Below, piece by piece: positions 1-11,418 of a stretch of 64,000 bases of DNA; positions within the stretch are counted from its first letter, which is position 1; each line of letters opens with the position of its first letter. The translations under genes were made by a program, and so were the position numbers. The stretch is from Perognathus longimembris pacificus (lineage: Eukaryota; Chordata; Mammalia; Rodentia; Heteromyidae). Location of the stretch: assembly GCF_023159225.1 (NCBI RefSeq), contig NC_063175.1, positions 3,106,755 through 3,170,754 on the forward strand, written 5' to 3'. Below the pieces are notes generated by a model that did not search any database, was not told the origin of the DNA, and saw only the letters and a program-made list of their open reading frames with translations.

Positions 1-1003
1 TTCCATCTCACCCCAGTAAGAATGTCCTATATCAAGAAAACTAACAATAATAAATGTTGGAGGGGACGTGGCCAAAAGGGAACCCTACTTCATTGTTGGT
101 GGGAATGTAAACTGGTTCAGCCACTCTGGCAAACGGTATGGAGATTCCTCAGAAGGCTAAACATAGAGCTCCCCTATGACCCAGCAGCCCCACTTTTGGG
201 CATCTACCCAAAAGACCACAAACAAGAACACACTAAAGCAACCAGCACAACAATGTTCATCGCAGCACAATTTGTCATAGCTAAAATATGGGACCAACCC
301 AGATGCCTCTCAGTAGACGAATGGATCAGGAAAATGTGGTACATATACACAATGGAATTTTATGCCTCTATCAGAAAGAATGGCATTGCCCCATTTGTAA
401 GGAAATGGAAGGACTTGGAAAAAGTTATACTAAGTGAAGTGAGCCAAACCCAAAGAAACATGGACTCTATGGTCTCCCTTATAGGGAATAATTAGCAAAG
501 GTTTAGGCTGAGGATCACAAGAGCCCGATAGCTATGCCCTTATGAATGCATAAGATGACGCTAAGTTTCCATGTTATTATGGAAACGACTGTTATATCAC
601 TGTTGTAATTATTTTCAACATGCCATGTTGAAACCATAGCTTCTATTGTTGATGATCCTCTTGTATCCCCTTCCTGTGGATGTACCTGCACTATCACTTT
701 ATCTTATCTGAGTACATTGGAAACTGTGTATACTGATATTAGAACTAGGAAAGTGAAAGGGAATACCAAAATCAAGACACGGGATAAAAAGACAAACGAC
801 TACAAAAGCAATGCTTGCAAAACTGTTTAGTGTAAACCAACTAAACAAGTCATGGGGGGAAAGGGAAAGAGGAAGGAGGGAGGGGGAAATGAGGGCGGAA
901 GTAACAAACAGTAAAAGAAATGTATCCAATGCCTAATGTATGAAATGTAACCTCTCTGTACATCACTTTGACAATAAAATAAATAAATAAATAAATAAAT
1001 AAA
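1..1003 (+). mobile_element. LINE-1 3' end (ORF2 C-terminus and 3'UTR), enters at left edge
   Basis: The frame at 22-492 has the typical L1 ORF2 C-terminal motifs ([39 protein letters not shown]). A 3'UTR and an AATAAATAAAT tail near 1003 follow. The 5' part lies outside the window. Confidence 0.9.
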
Positions 1004-1311
1004 ACATGAATAATGATATGAAAAAAAAAAAGATCTCTCTACTTCAACAATGCAAACTTTCCATTATTCTGGGCAATTTCAAAACACAATCCATCAGGTA
1101 CACACCTCAGCTACTATTCACCTAAACAAACAATTTATCCCGTGTCAAGAATCTATTTCAAAGTCATACCTAAATCATTCATACTTGTCCAGTCTCTGAA
1201 AGAATAAGCTTGACTCTCTGACTGTAACTTCCTGTGTCTCATCTATTCTCTTCATATGAAAGCATATAGTTCCCCATTGCTCTATGTTACCGAGTTTATC
1301 AGTTTCTTTTT

Positions 1312-1565
1312 TGTTTTTTAAATTAATTTATTTTATTGTTATATAGGTGGTGTACAGAGGGATTAAAATTACATGAGTCCGGTAATGAGTGTCTTATGTT
1401 CCCTCATTTTCTCCCAGTCCCTCCCTCCCATCTCTACCCATAAGCTGTATAGTTCACTTTCACCAATGACTGCTGAGCTCTACTACTGTACTTTTTAAAT
1501 CCTTTTCCTCAAGTTCTGTGCCCCTCCACCATCCTAAACATATACATGTGAATATACCATACATA
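1312..1565 (-). mobile_element. L1 3'UTR fragment, antisense
   Basis: Complement of an L1 tail: AT-rich end, then the GTACAGAGGG and CTCCCAGTCCCTCC pyrimidine tract seen in the other L1 3'UTRs here. Confidence 0.6.
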
Positions 1566-1576
1566 AGATAAAGACA

Positions 1577-1784
1577 GGGGCTGGGGATATAGCCTAGTGG
1601 CAAGAGTGCCTGCCTCGGATACACGAGGCCGTAGGTTCGATTCCCCAGCACCACATATACAGAAAACGGCCAGAAGCGGCGCTGTGGCTCAAGTGGCAGA
1701 GTGCTAGCCTTGAGCGGGAAGAAGCCAGGGACAGTGCTCAGGCCCTGAGTCCAAGGCCCAGGACTGGCCAAAAAAAAAAAAAAA
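1577..1784 (+). mobile_element. IDL-Geo SINE
   Basis: Full dimer with A-tail; target-site duplication AGATAAAGACA at 1566-1576 and 1785-1795. Confidence 0.93.
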
Positions 1785-1852
1785 AGATAAAGACAGACTC
1801 ATCAAAAACCAAAAATTAAAGAAAGAAAAGGCCTGTTGTTTACATATCTTGG

Positions 1853-1913
1853 AGTTCATATATATATATGTATGTGTATGTATGTGTATGTGTGTGTGTG
1901 TTTGTGTGTGTGT
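1853..1913 (+). repeat. (TATG/TG)n microsatellite
   Basis: TA, TATG and TG units run together. Confidence 0.85.
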
Positions 1914-2032
1914 TAGACATTCACATTTGAGATTCTCTCTTAAGAATGTCCTCTTTTGGTCTCACTGCATGTGAGTATCCAAAATCCTGTATAATTTATC
2001 ACATCCCAGTGCATTTTAGATGTATTTTCCAC

Positions 2033-2240
2033 ATTTTTTTTATTTCTTTATTGTCAAAGTGATGCACAGAGGGGTTAGTTTCATACATTTCTTTTTTTTT
2101 TTTCATTTCTTTATTGTGAAAGTGATGTACATTAAAAAAAAGAAAGTGATGTACAGAGGGGTTACAGTTTCATATGTAAGGCAGTGAGCATATTCTTATC
2201 CAACTTGTTACCTCCTCCCTCATTTTCCCCCACCCAGTAC
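2033..2240 (-). mobile_element. L1 3'UTR, antisense, with internal duplication
   Basis: The motif TTTCTTTATTGT-AAAGTGATG occurs at about 2042 and again at about 2106, followed by the usual antisense L1 3'UTR (TTACAGTTTCATATGTAAGG). Confidence 0.75.
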
Positions 2241-2336
2241 TGGCACAAAAAAAATACAAATGTAAGAATGAATCTGTAAACAATTATTAAGTAAAATTAG
2301 AAATAGTCTAGCACATAGTTCTAAATTTTAGAATCT

Positions 2337-2575
2337 GGGGGCTGGGGATATGGCCTAGTGGCAAGAGTGTTTGCCTCGTATACATGAAGCCCTGGGTTCG
2401 ATTCCCCAGCACCACATATATGGAAAATGGCCAAAAGTGGCGCTGTGGCTCAAGTGGCAAAGTGCTTGTGTTGAGCAAAAAGAAGGCAGGGACAGTGCTC
2501 AGGCCCTGAGTGAGTCCAAGGCCCAGGACTGGTAAAAAAATAAATAAATAAATAAAATTAAATAAATAAATAAAC
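2337..2575 (+). mobile_element. IDL-Geo SINE
   Basis: Full dimer with an (AAAT)n tail; duplication AAATTTTAGAAT at 2323-2334 and 2576-2587. Confidence 0.93.
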
Positions 2576-2836
2576 AAATTTTAGAATTTGATAACAAAAG
2601 CAGGAAAAATAATGTCCTTTGGTGTACAGAAGTAACCTCAGCAATTAATAAATACATATGTACATTACTATTGACTATATAATAACAGTTCAAGAAAATT
2701 AAAATTTTAAAACCATTCAAAGTATTTTAGCCTTTTTTGATAACCTACATCATAAAGTTAAGTGTATTAAACAAGAATATACAAAAGACTATAGGTTATA
2801 GAAAGCATATTTAATAGATAAATCATCTCTACTTAC

Positions 2837-2906
2837 CTGTTACTTCTTTTAACTGACTTATTTTGCCATGGTGGATCAATCACAATTACATCAAATTTTT
2901 TCCTAC
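2837..2906 (-). CDS. METTL4: METTL4 coding exon with the DPPW catalytic motif
   Basis: A 70-nt exon between an acceptor TTTTAG and a donor GTAAGT on the minus strand. It encodes VIVIDPPWQNKSVKRSNR, the AdoMet/adenine-binding active-site motif of MT-A70 enzymes. The incoming phase (one base from the previous exon) fits exactly. Confidence 0.97.
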
Positions 2907-5900
2907 CTAAAATCAAAGACATAATTTCAAAAATATCGTCTGCATGTGATCACTTTAAAAACTAAATACAAAGGCTAGGGGTATGGCTCAAGTGGTAGAA
3001 TATCTATCGAGTAAATAGAAGACCTTGAGTTAAAACCTCAATACTTTCAAAAAGGAAATAGGTACATAGAAAGAAAGAGAGAGGAGGATAGATAGACAGA
3101 AAGATAAGTAGACAGACAGACAGACACTAAAGGAGGATTGGGGATATAGCTCAGTAGTAGTATATTTTTAATACGTATGAAGGAGCCCATATGTTCAAAC
3201 TCCAGAATCTGAAAACAATAAATGTTGGCCCTAATTCAAAATTTAGCTGTCTCTAACTTATGTGATCATCAAGATATTACTTTTTACTAATAACAAACAT
3301 AATTTGATACTACAAAAATATCTTGTACTAATGATAAGCATAGTAATTACTTACAGTTCAGAAGTGGCTGCATACAAGAAATATCAGACAAAAGAAAACT
3401 GCTTTTTGGTGGCAGCAGGTATTTCTGTCCCATTAAAGTAATCATTTTTGAGAAGCTAGATTTGTTTTCAACAACCCGTGAAAACAAATCCTGCTCTGTA
3501 ACAGAAGTATCATCTTCCATTAATTGTAATGTCTGAAGTTCCATATTATTCAGAGAAGGCAAATGCTTTGCCATTTCACATAGTTCAGACAAACTGCAGG
3601 TCTCAAGGGGTAAAATAATGGGTTCACCACTACACTTGTCTCGATTTTCAACAAGTGAATAAAGAAAACCACTTCTGACACCTTCTTGGATTAACTGTAA
3701 AGATCCATCCAAAAGCAGTTCTCGGATCTGAAAGAAAATTTGTTAAAAGTATGTTTTAAAAATCACTAAAATGTCTTCTAAATAATAAAATTACTACTGA
3801 GCTTTGAATATCTAAATTTATAAGCTAAAATCAATATTCATAATTCTTACAGTAATTTTCTACTACAATGAGATACATGGTATATTTATGAATTATTGCT
3901 TCTGAATTGTGGAACAAAACAGATGTTACTTCATTCACAAATAACCCAACAATATATGAAAAGTATGTCCTTAAAAATATCTAAGACAGGGCTGGGGATA
4001 TGGCATAGTGGCAAGAGTGCTTGCCTCCTAAACATGAAGCCCTAGGCTCAACTCCCCAGCACCACATATACAGAAAATGGCCAGAAGTGGCGCTGTGACT
4101 GAAGTAGCAGAGTGTTAGCCTTGAGCAAAAAGAAGCCAGGGACAGTGCTCAGGCCCTGAGTCCAAGCCCCAGGACTGGGGAAAAAAAAAAAATGGTAGAC
4201 TGTTTGTCTCGTATACATGAAGCCCTGACTTCAATTCCTCAGCCCCACCTCTATAGAAAAAGCCTCTGTCAAGGGTGCTATGGCTCAAGTGGTAGAGTGC
4301 TAACCTTAAGCAAAAAGAAGCCAGGGACAGTCCTCAGGCCCCGAGTTCAAGCCCCAAGAATGGCCAAAAATATATACATAAATATACCTCACAGAGGATC
4401 ACAATAGCTCAACAGCTATGTACATATGTTATATAAGATGAGGCTAAGCAAAATGAACTCCCAAGAGATGCACACAGGAGGATTTTATTGTTGTCGTTAT
4501 GTTTAATGTACTAAATGAATTTCCTTTGGCGTACTCCCTGTGGTCACTGTATGTGATTTTGGTACACTGGATATTGTATATATGCTTATCTAAACTAGGG
4601 AAGGGAAAGTAAAATGAGGGAGGGTGTAACAAATAAGACAAGAAATGTACTCATTACCTTATTATGTAACTGTACTCCCTCTATACATCACCTTGTCAAA
4701 AATTTAATTTTTTTTAATAAATGAATAAATATCTCTAAGAGGAGCCGGGTGCTGGTGGCTAATGCCTGTATTCCTAGCAACTCAGGAGGATGAGGTCTGA
4801 GGATCGCAGTTCAAAGCCATCCTGAGCAGGAAAATCCATGAGACTCTTATCTCCAATTAACCACCAGAAAACTGGATGTGGTGCTGTGGCTCCAAGTGAT
4901 AGAGCACTAGCCTTGAGGGAGTTCAAGCCCCATGTCTGACAAGAAAATACATCTAAGAGGAATTTGATAAAAATGGATATTCATATGCTAGTTAATAAAA
5001 TAAGTCTCAGTAACTTTGAAAGGATTGAAATCACTAGACTATATTCTTAAATGCCAGTAGACAAATTTGAAATCAAGAACAAGAAGATACTAAGATAAAC
5101 CCCAAATAGAAATTAAGATGTAACTTATCACATGCTTGGCATGTGGGAGGTCCTGGGTTCAAACCTCAGCACCACAAAAACTAATTTAAAAAAAAAAAAG
5201 AAAGATAACTGGTTTAAACTTTATTATAAAGGCAAAGGTAAATTCTAACTCTGATCAAAATGATTCCTTGAACCTGGATACCAGTGGGCCCACACCTTTA
5301 ATCCTAACTACTCAGGAGGCTGAGAGCAGAGGATCACACAGTTCAGAGAAAGTCCAGGCAGAAAATTCTTTAAGAATCTATCTTGAATAAACCATCAAAA
5401 TGTTGGACTGGAAGTATGACTCAAGTGGTAGAGCACTACCTGAGTAAAAAAAAAAAACTGGGCAAAGAACATGAGGCCCTAAATTCAAGCCATGAGGTAG
5501 CAGCACGCGCACGCGTGTGCACACACACGCACGCACGCATACATGCACGCACGCACACACACCTTGATTTTTAAGAACATCCTTATATTGTCCATTTTTA
5601 TACTAATTCACATTAATCTTGCAATGTTATTAATGAACATTTTATAGCTACCTTTCTATGATACTCCATAGCATCCAATTCACCGTGATTGAAAGGAACA
5701 CATCTTTTACGCTTCTAAAGAATAAATTACAGAGAAAAAGTTACATTGCCATCTGTCAGACATTAACACTTCTAAGCATGTATTTCTTTTTTTTTCATAG
5801 TATCTTTTTTTTATCTTCAAACATTTTCTATATTGTGTATCTATCTCTAGTAGGTACTTATTTCTACTAAGGTCAAAATCAATGCAAAGGATACAGAAGT

Positions 5901-8219
5901 AAGGAGGTAAATTTTCCCCAAGGCAAAAGAAAAAAAAAAAAAGAGTTAATCTAGAAACTGGTTTTTTTTTTCCCTTTCTTTTTTTGCAGTACTGAGGTTT
6001 GAATTCAGGGCCTTAGGCTTCCTAAGCAGGCACTCTATCCATTGAGCCATGTTCTCAGCCCTAGTTAATATTCATTATATATGTTCATCTAATCTTTACA
6101 TATTAATATAAAAATTCAACATGAGTAAAAAAATTAAAAAATAATGTCTACACCAAACTACAACTGCTTATTTGTCTGAATTAAGGGTACATTATCTACA
6201 TTTTATTTTATTGAAATCTTACAGCACAATGTTGTCTTTTCTGCGCCTCACACATAATCAGTACATATTAGTTAAATACGTGCATGCGCGCACACACACA
6301 CTAAAAAATTCACAACAATATTAGAAATCCTACTTTAGGTTCCTATAATAATGTAATAAAAATTATCTGCTATTTCCCTTAATTTTCAACATGCTTTCTA
6401 GCTCCTTTTCTATTCATCTGTAAGGTACATGAGGGCAGAGATTGCCTCATTATCCTGGAGAGAAGCACACTGACCTAGATGCTGGTGGCTCACCTGTAAT
6501 GCTAGCTACCTAGGAGTCTTAGATTGTTGGGATAGCAGTTTGAGCCAGCTTAAGAAGAAAAAGGTTTTCAAGACTTCCACCTCCAGGCAAGAACTGGATA
6601 TGGTGATGCATCCCTGTTATTCTAGCTACCAGGAAGTTTAACATAGGTGGATCATGCCCAGGGGCCCACTTGGGCAAGACCCTATCTCATTTATAAGCAA
6701 AAACCAGGATTGGAGTTGTAGTTCAATGGTAAGAGCACTGATCTAGATAGCATGAAACATGGAGTTAAAACCCCAGTATCACTCATGCACACATACGCAG
6801 AGGTCAGTGGATGAGTAATCAATGTTATTCCTATCACTAATAAAATAATAATGAAACTCATCTGAAACGGACTTTATATAATCAACTGTGAGCTCCTCAA
6901 ATATATTGTTTTTGTTTTGTTTTTTTCTTGCCAGTCCTAGGCCTTGGACTCAGGGCCTGAGAACTATCCCTGGCTTCTTTTTGCTTGAGGCTAGCACTCT
7001 GCCACTTGAGCCAGAGTGCCCCTTCTGGCCATTTTCTATATATGTGGTGCTGAGGAATCGAACCCAGGGCTTCATGTTTATAAGGCAAGCACTCTTGCCA
7101 CTAGGCCATATCCCCAACCCCCTAAAATATATTTTTTTATGTACTAAGGTATAGTTCAATCCTGTATGTCATTCTCAACTTTTAAAAGATGGGGCTGGGA
7201 ATGTGGCTTAGAGGCATAGTGCTTACATGAGGCCTTGGGTTCAATACCTCAGTACAACATAAACAAAAAATACATAAAACTAATTAAAAGAATGTACCTA
7301 TGTGTATATCCAAATAAGTTTAGTACTTGTAAACATATGTATACAAACATCTGTGTTCCAGACAAGTACATTTCCAAAGTTGCTTTCTGCCTTCATTAGT
7401 AGAAGCTTTTCAAAAACTATCACCTATTTTCAGACTTTAATTATGAATTTATCCCCAACAGATCTCCATAAACCTTCAAGACCCACTTACTGCTTTTAGC
7501 ATTCTGCACAGAAAGAAACATGATCTTTAGTTTAAAAAATAAAAAGGTGTAAAACTTTTACTAATTAAATAGCTGAGCAGAACGGGTTTGGGGTTTGGTT
7601 TCATTTACAGAACATTCACTAATGAGCCAAACTTGCTTACTTTTAAAATATTAAATTTGGTGCTCTAGAATGGTAGAATCTTAGGATAGAGTTAAAAATT
7701 ACTCAGGATATGGTAAAGCCTTCTTATGTTTCACTAGATTTGTTTATACTTAATAAACTACATATTTGATTTTCTCAATGAAAACTTTTTTCTTTACAAA
7801 ATTATATATTTAAATCTTTCTACCTTCCCAACAACAGAAATGGAGATTTCTGTCTTAACACCATTCATTAGACTTTCTTCTTCATTGCTTTGTTGGTGTT
7901 TTTTGTGAACAGGTGCAGTTATATAAGGTTTGGTGACATTAAATAGTTCAGTTCGAAAGACATATTTTTCTGTGAACACTTCACAATTTCCTCCATCCTC
8001 ATTCTCTGGCTTAGTGGTAGAGTCCAAAGCAGTACATGGAGCAGAGGCACCAAAACATGACAAAGAATCCATTTGAAGAGAATCAAAGTTGACAAAAGAA
8101 GGAGGCTTATTTTTGCTGCAATGAGGCTTGTGATGTTGATGACATTGGTAATTTATCTTGTTAATGAAAGAAAGGTGATCCAGTAACCACCCAGATGATA
8201 GCTGGTGTACCACAGACAT
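2837..8219 (-). CDS. METTL4: METTL4 adenine N6-methyltransferase, N-terminal and central exons (partial)
   Basis: MT-A70-family S-adenosylmethionine-dependent N6-adenine methyltransferase; the known protein modifies U2 snRNA (m6Am) and has been reported to act on DNA. Minus-strand coding exons: 8219-7824 (132 codons from MSVVHQLSSGWLLDHLSFIN), 5714-5652 (21 codons, KRKRCVPFNHGELDAMEYHR), 3727-3355 (IRELLLDGSLQLIQ onward) and 2906-2837 (KKFDVIVIDPPWQNKSVKR). All have AG/GT borders and join in frame, giving about 300 of the roughly 470 residues expected. The DPPW catalytic motif lies in the last exon, whose donor is at 2836-2831. The remaining methyltransferase exons were not found in 1-2836, so the gene continues beyond the left edge. 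It is divergent from NDC80 and probably shares its promoter. Confidence 0.97.
2972..3058 (+). mobile_element. ID-like SINE monomer (old)
   Basis: Diverged ID body GGCTAGGGGTATGGCTCAAG with A-rich end. Confidence 0.6.
3070..3128 (+). repeat. (GATA/GACA)n microsatellite
   Basis: GATA, then GACA units, in a METTL4 intron. Confidence 0.75.
3136..3222 (+). mobile_element. ID-like SINE monomer (old)
   Basis: GGATTGGGGATATAGCTCAG, the ID A-box region, then a decayed B box. Confidence 0.6.
3355..3727 (-). CDS. METTL4: METTL4 internal coding exon (373 nt)
   Basis: Acceptor TTCTTTCAG and donor GTAAGTAATT on the minus strand. It opens with IRELLLDGSLQLIQEG and ends with DISCMQPLLN plus one base. It is the conserved region just upstream of the catalytic domain; no stops or frameshifts. 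Confidence 0.97.
3989..4375 (+). mobile_element. Two IDL-Geo SINEs in tandem
   Basis: A full dimer at 3989-4192 with A-tail is followed at once by a 5'-truncated dimer at 4193-4375, both sense to the plus strand. Confidence 0.88.
4386..4735 (+). mobile_element. L1 3'UTR fragment
   Basis: Shares GATCACAATAGCTCAA and TATGTAACTGTACTCCCTC with the L1 ends at 12504 and 40020; ends in an AATAAATG-type tail. Confidence 0.75.
4743..4949 (+). mobile_element. B1-Geo SINE
   Basis: 7SL/B1-like head (GAGCCGGGTGCTGGTGGCT), then Geo tail. Near-duplications CTCTAAGAGGA and CATCTAAGAGGA flank it. Confidence 0.8.
5131..5200 (+). mobile_element. ID SINE fragment
   Basis: 3' half of an ID element with GGTCCTGGGTTCAAACCTCA and A-tail. 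Confidence 0.55.
5268..5495 (+). mobile_element. B1-Geo SINE (diverged)
   Basis: B1-like CCTTTAATCCTAACTACTCA, then Geo-like GACTCAAGTGGTAGAGCACT. Confidence 0.65.
5502..5565 (+). repeat. (CACG/CA)n microsatellite, Z-DNA prone
   Basis: Alternating purine-pyrimidine tract of CG and CA steps. Confidence 0.85.
5652..5714 (-). CDS. METTL4: METTL4 small coding exon (63 nt)
   Basis: Encodes KRKRCVPFNHGELDAMEYHR plus K, a basic, possibly nuclear-localising stretch known from METTL4. Acceptor TTCTTTAG, donor GTAGCT; exactly 21 codons, so it joins its neighbours in phase 0. Confidence 0.95.
5960..6062 (-). mobile_element. ID SINE, antisense (old)
   Basis: T-rich start, GTACTGAGGTTTGAATTCAG, then GCACTCTATCCATTGAGCCA. 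Confidence 0.6.
6474..6785 (+). mobile_element. Old B1-ID composite SINE
   Basis: Two B1-like blocks followed by an ID-like block (GGATTGGAGTTGTAGTTCAA), the order known for B1-dID type elements. Strongly diverged. Confidence 0.5.
6908..7122 (-). mobile_element. IDL-Geo SINE, antisense
   Basis: (T)n-CTTGCCAGTCC end to ATCCCCAACCCC; AAATATAT-like repeats flank it. Same orientation as METTL4. Confidence 0.9.
7191..7272 (+). mobile_element. ID SINE monomer
   Basis: GGGGCTGGGAATGTGGCTTAG through TTGGGTTCAATACCTCAG with A-tail. Confidence 0.65.
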
Positions 8220-8238
8220 ATTCTTCCTTCAAGAACGT
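7824..8238 (-). CDS. METTL4: METTL4 first coding exon
   Basis: Acceptor TCATTTTCAG, then 19 nt of 5'UTR, then the ATG at 8219-8217 and 132 codons to the donor GTAGAA at 7823. The protein starts MSVVHQLSSGWLLDHLSFIN, as in other mammals. The open frame runs on into the intron (GKVERF...), but homology and the donor place the exon end after GK. Confidence 0.95.
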
Positions 8239-9311
8239 CTGAAAATGAAGTAAAACTGAACTCTGAATATCAAGTTCTTAAATAGTCCGTATTTCAGTAA
8301 ACATGTACTTCATGCACATAGACAGATTTGATGTGCACAAAAGAGAATTTAGCATTCCTAAATGTTCATATATATAACAACTCTATGGAAAACTGCAATG
8401 TTTTCATATAAACTTTTCATTTCAGAGTTGATCATTCAAAATTTTTCATCCAACTTAGACAAGGAAGATTTTAACTTGCTATTATCTCAAATCTCAATAG
8501 GATCCTCCCTCTATCCTCTCATGTCTTCCATAACTTCTTGCTTTAGTTCTTGGATCTAGCCACTAGGTCCACATTCTTCAGGTATGGAAGTCAACAAATC
8601 CTTAAAAGGTTGAAAGTGTCCTGAAAAATCAGAGTAATACATTAGCTTTGTGAATTCCTCCTTTTTAAGGAGACAAACCTATGTAGGAGTTCTAGAATTT
8701 CAAGAGAAGTTATTAGTCAGCCTTTGATTTTTCTTTGTCACAGTATATCAGCCCATTGTCCAATATCATTGTTCTGTTATCCACAAATACATGCAGAGGA
8801 ACAGGGTTAAAGAACTGGTCTAGTCAGCTCTTCCTATAATGGAGCATATGGACCTATGGGAATGTTGTGAATAAGTGTATACATCACAGCCCTGACATAT
8901 TTGGCGTTTGATTGTATTTAATGTGTAGTGAACTTCTTTTGTAAACTGTTTTTGTTTTTTAATTTGCTTTCTGGAGATATGTTGAAGTCCCTTTCAGTCG
9001 CCTGTAAGGACACAAAAGCAGATTGAAACTCCATTTTAGCATGACAGAGTTAGAAATTTTCCTATTGTCAGCTATTTGTGTGACTGAGAATATGTATTTT
9101 TCTAATTCATGGTGATACAACATTACTAACTGGATAGGTAGTACTTAAATTTATTTATAAGATAGCACATTAAAGAGATTTATTTATTTAAAATTTTCTT
9201 ATTTTAAAGGATATTCAGTTTAATTTTCACGTCTCAGATTGTGGGTAAAGAACTGTTAACAAATTTATGTTTGTCTCCTTTTCCTTCTTTAATTTTAAAG
9301 ATAATTAAAAT
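8239..9311 (-). other. METTL4 intron 1, repeat-poor part
   Basis: Upstream of the METTL4 ATG exon. No repeat or open frame of note was recognised; AT-rich intronic sequence. Confidence 0.6.
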
Positions 9312-9541
9312 GAGCCAGGTGCTGGTGGCTCATGCCTGTAACCCTAGCTACTCAGGATGCTGAGATCTGAGGATCATGATTTGAAGCCAGCTCTGCCAGG
9401 AAAGTCTGTGAGACTCTTATCTCCAATTAAACCAACAAAAAGCTGGAAATGGAGCTGTGGCTCAAGTGGTAGAGCACTAGTCTTGGGAACAAAAGCTCAG
9501 CCCCATGACTGGCACCAAAAAAAAAGAAAAAGAAAAAAAAA
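9312..9541 (+). mobile_element. B1-Geo SINE
   Basis: GAGCCAGGTGCTGGTGGCTC head, AATTAAACCAACAAAAAGCTGG junction region, Geo tail, A-tail. Confidence 0.85.
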
Positions 9542-9581
9542 GATTTTATAATGTCAGTGATTATCAGCAGTATGAATTTAA

Positions 9582-9789
9582 GGGGCTGGGGATATGGCCT
9601 AGTGGCAAAAGTGCTGGCCTTGTATACATGAAGCCCAACACCACATATATAGAAAACGGCGAGAAGTGGCACTGTGGCTGAAGTAGCAGTGTGCTAGCCT
9701 TGAGCAAAAGAAGAAGCCAGGGACAGTGCTCAGGCCCTGAGTCCAATCCCCAGGACTGGCCAAAACAAAACAAAACAAAACAAAAACAA
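9582..9789 (+). mobile_element. IDL-Geo SINE
   Basis: Full dimer with a short deletion in the left monomer B box; duplication TATGAATTTAA at 9571-9581 and 9790-9800. Confidence 0.92.
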
Positions 9790-9965
9790 TATGAATTTAA
9801 CTGTTTAATAATTTTGAGATTTGCTGACTTACATATATAATCTACATGTGTGTACATATAGATGTATGAAATCTACCCAAGTAAAATTTTCAGTTCAAAT
9901 GAAAAAAAAAAAAAAAAAAGAACTGGTCTAGTCAGAACAAACTTAATTTTGACTAAAAATACTAA

Positions 9966-10206
9966 ATCCACAAAGTGTCCATAACTCATGCCTGTAATCC
10001 TAGCTGAGGATGGGGATTAAAAACCAGCCCAGGCAGCAAAGCCCTTGAGACTCCTACTTATCTCAGATGAACTACCAAAACAGGTAAAAAAAATGAAGCT
10101 GTGGGTTAAGTAGTAGAGCACTATCTTTGAGAAAAAGGACTACAGGACTGCACCCAGGCCTTAGTTCAAGTCCCAAGACTATACCACCCCCCCCCCACCC
10201 CTACAA
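9966..10206 (+). mobile_element. B1-Geo SINE (diverged)
   Basis: ACTCATGCCTGTAATCCTAG head and Geo tail, ending in a C/A-rich tract. Confidence 0.65.
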
Positions 10207-10616
10207 AAAAATCTAAACCCTAGCAAAAGCACAAGGTTAAGGGCCCAGATCAATAATAGGTCTGAGCCACAGTCCCCAAGTAACTAACTAATCAGAACTT
10301 CCTAATCTTTTTTCAAAAGGTGGTTTACCATTCTCTAAACCTAATGTAGTGGAAATTTGAAAGAGTACAAATAAGAAGCAGTTCACAGAACAGTTAATAT
10401 TCTCTAGATTCTATGACAATGGACAAGTTACTTGATCTCACTGAGCCTCACTCTCGTCGGAGATCATCCACGTGGAATGTGGTACACAATCCATAGCAAT
10501 TTCTCACCCAAATGGCCAATGCTGCTATTGGTGACGCTGGTGGCCCTGAGCACCCCCTTCTTGGCGATCACGTGAGATGAAGAAACCCAGAAATGAGTAG
10601 TGAGATATAGAATTTT

Positions 10617-10650
10617 AGTTGGGGGGGGGGGGGGGGGGGGGGCGGGGAGG
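10617..10650 (+). repeat. poly-G tract
   Basis: More than 20 consecutive G, then GCGGGGAGGG, between METTL4 exon 2 and its promoter. Confidence 0.9.
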
Positions 10651-11022
10651 GACCTGAAATTCAGACAAGAGATTAATATGCCTCCAAATTACAATTCTAG
10701 TTAGTGACAAATTGCTACAGGACTTCGGCTATCTCAACTTTATGCTCAGAGATCTCCTACTACTTTACAGGAAATGGACAGTGCCTGGCTGTGGGTTCAA
10801 ATTCTGAGAAACGTTAGATAACAAAACAACAGTATTGGCACCGTTTTTGCCTCACAGCAACCCAGGGCCACTTCCCCTAGGCTCCTCGGCCCGCCGCGGG
10901 CAATCCACCACTGGAGGGCCCTGAGAATCAGGAGAGCAGAGGGAATATTGACGGCGGCCTCGGAGGCGAGAAGCTCGGAACAGACACTGTGGCACAGCCA
11001 CCACACTCTATAGCCACCTCAC

Positions 11023-11140
11023 CTCGTCCACGGCAGGAAAAATGCACGCCGACTTCTCAGACTTCCTCACGGAAATAGCACAAACTAAACAGTCACCATT
11101 AAAAATAATAATACGGAGCCCATGGGCGCCGCCATATTAC
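11023..11140 (-). other. METTL4: Probable METTL4 noncoding first exon
   Basis: On the minus strand a donor-like GAG/GTGAGG lies at 11023/11022, downstream of the GC-rich promoter. This is where a 5'UTR exon must be to splice to 8238. The transcription start is not defined by sequence, so the 5' limit is a guess. Confidence 0.4.
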
Positions 11141-11366
11141 TGTACGGAAAAGGTGCTTAGAGCGTCCAGACCATTCCGCGGCGACCTGGGAGCTCTCGGG
11201 CCTTCAGTGCAACTTTCAAAAGACAGATTGAACCTGGCAGAGAGCAGAAGCTCACACTCGCAAAGCGACGCCACTTGTGCCCGCGAGACGGCGGGGCGGG
11301 GCGCGGCCCACAGGCTCACTTCCGGTGACGAAAGTCGTCGCGAATGAATGCTCACGTCGTGCGCGA

Positions 11367-11374
11367 TGACGTCA
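11367..11374. promoter_or_regulatory. CRE palindrome TGACGTCA
   Basis: Full consensus CREB/ATF site, about 80-180 nt upstream of the NDC80 first exon end, in the shared promoter. Confidence 0.7.
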
Positions 11375-11418
11375 GCGCCGACGGAGGAGGTGGGGTTGTT
11401 TTTTTTTTTTGTTTTAAA

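Noticed and set aside
22..495. 157-codon open frame as a host gene
   Set aside because: It is the L1 ORF2 C-terminus of a 5'-truncated element.
1460..1771. Open frame with WTQGLSTVPGFFPLKASTLP, also recurrent
   Set aside because: Antisense frame of the same SINE.
5502..5565. CRISPR-like or satellite array
   Set aside because: Simple CA/CG dinucleotide microsatellite; no spacers.
10440..10580. Processed pseudogene or alternative METTL4 exon
   Set aside because: The short frames on either strand contain stops and match no protein I know; only the E-boxes could be supported.
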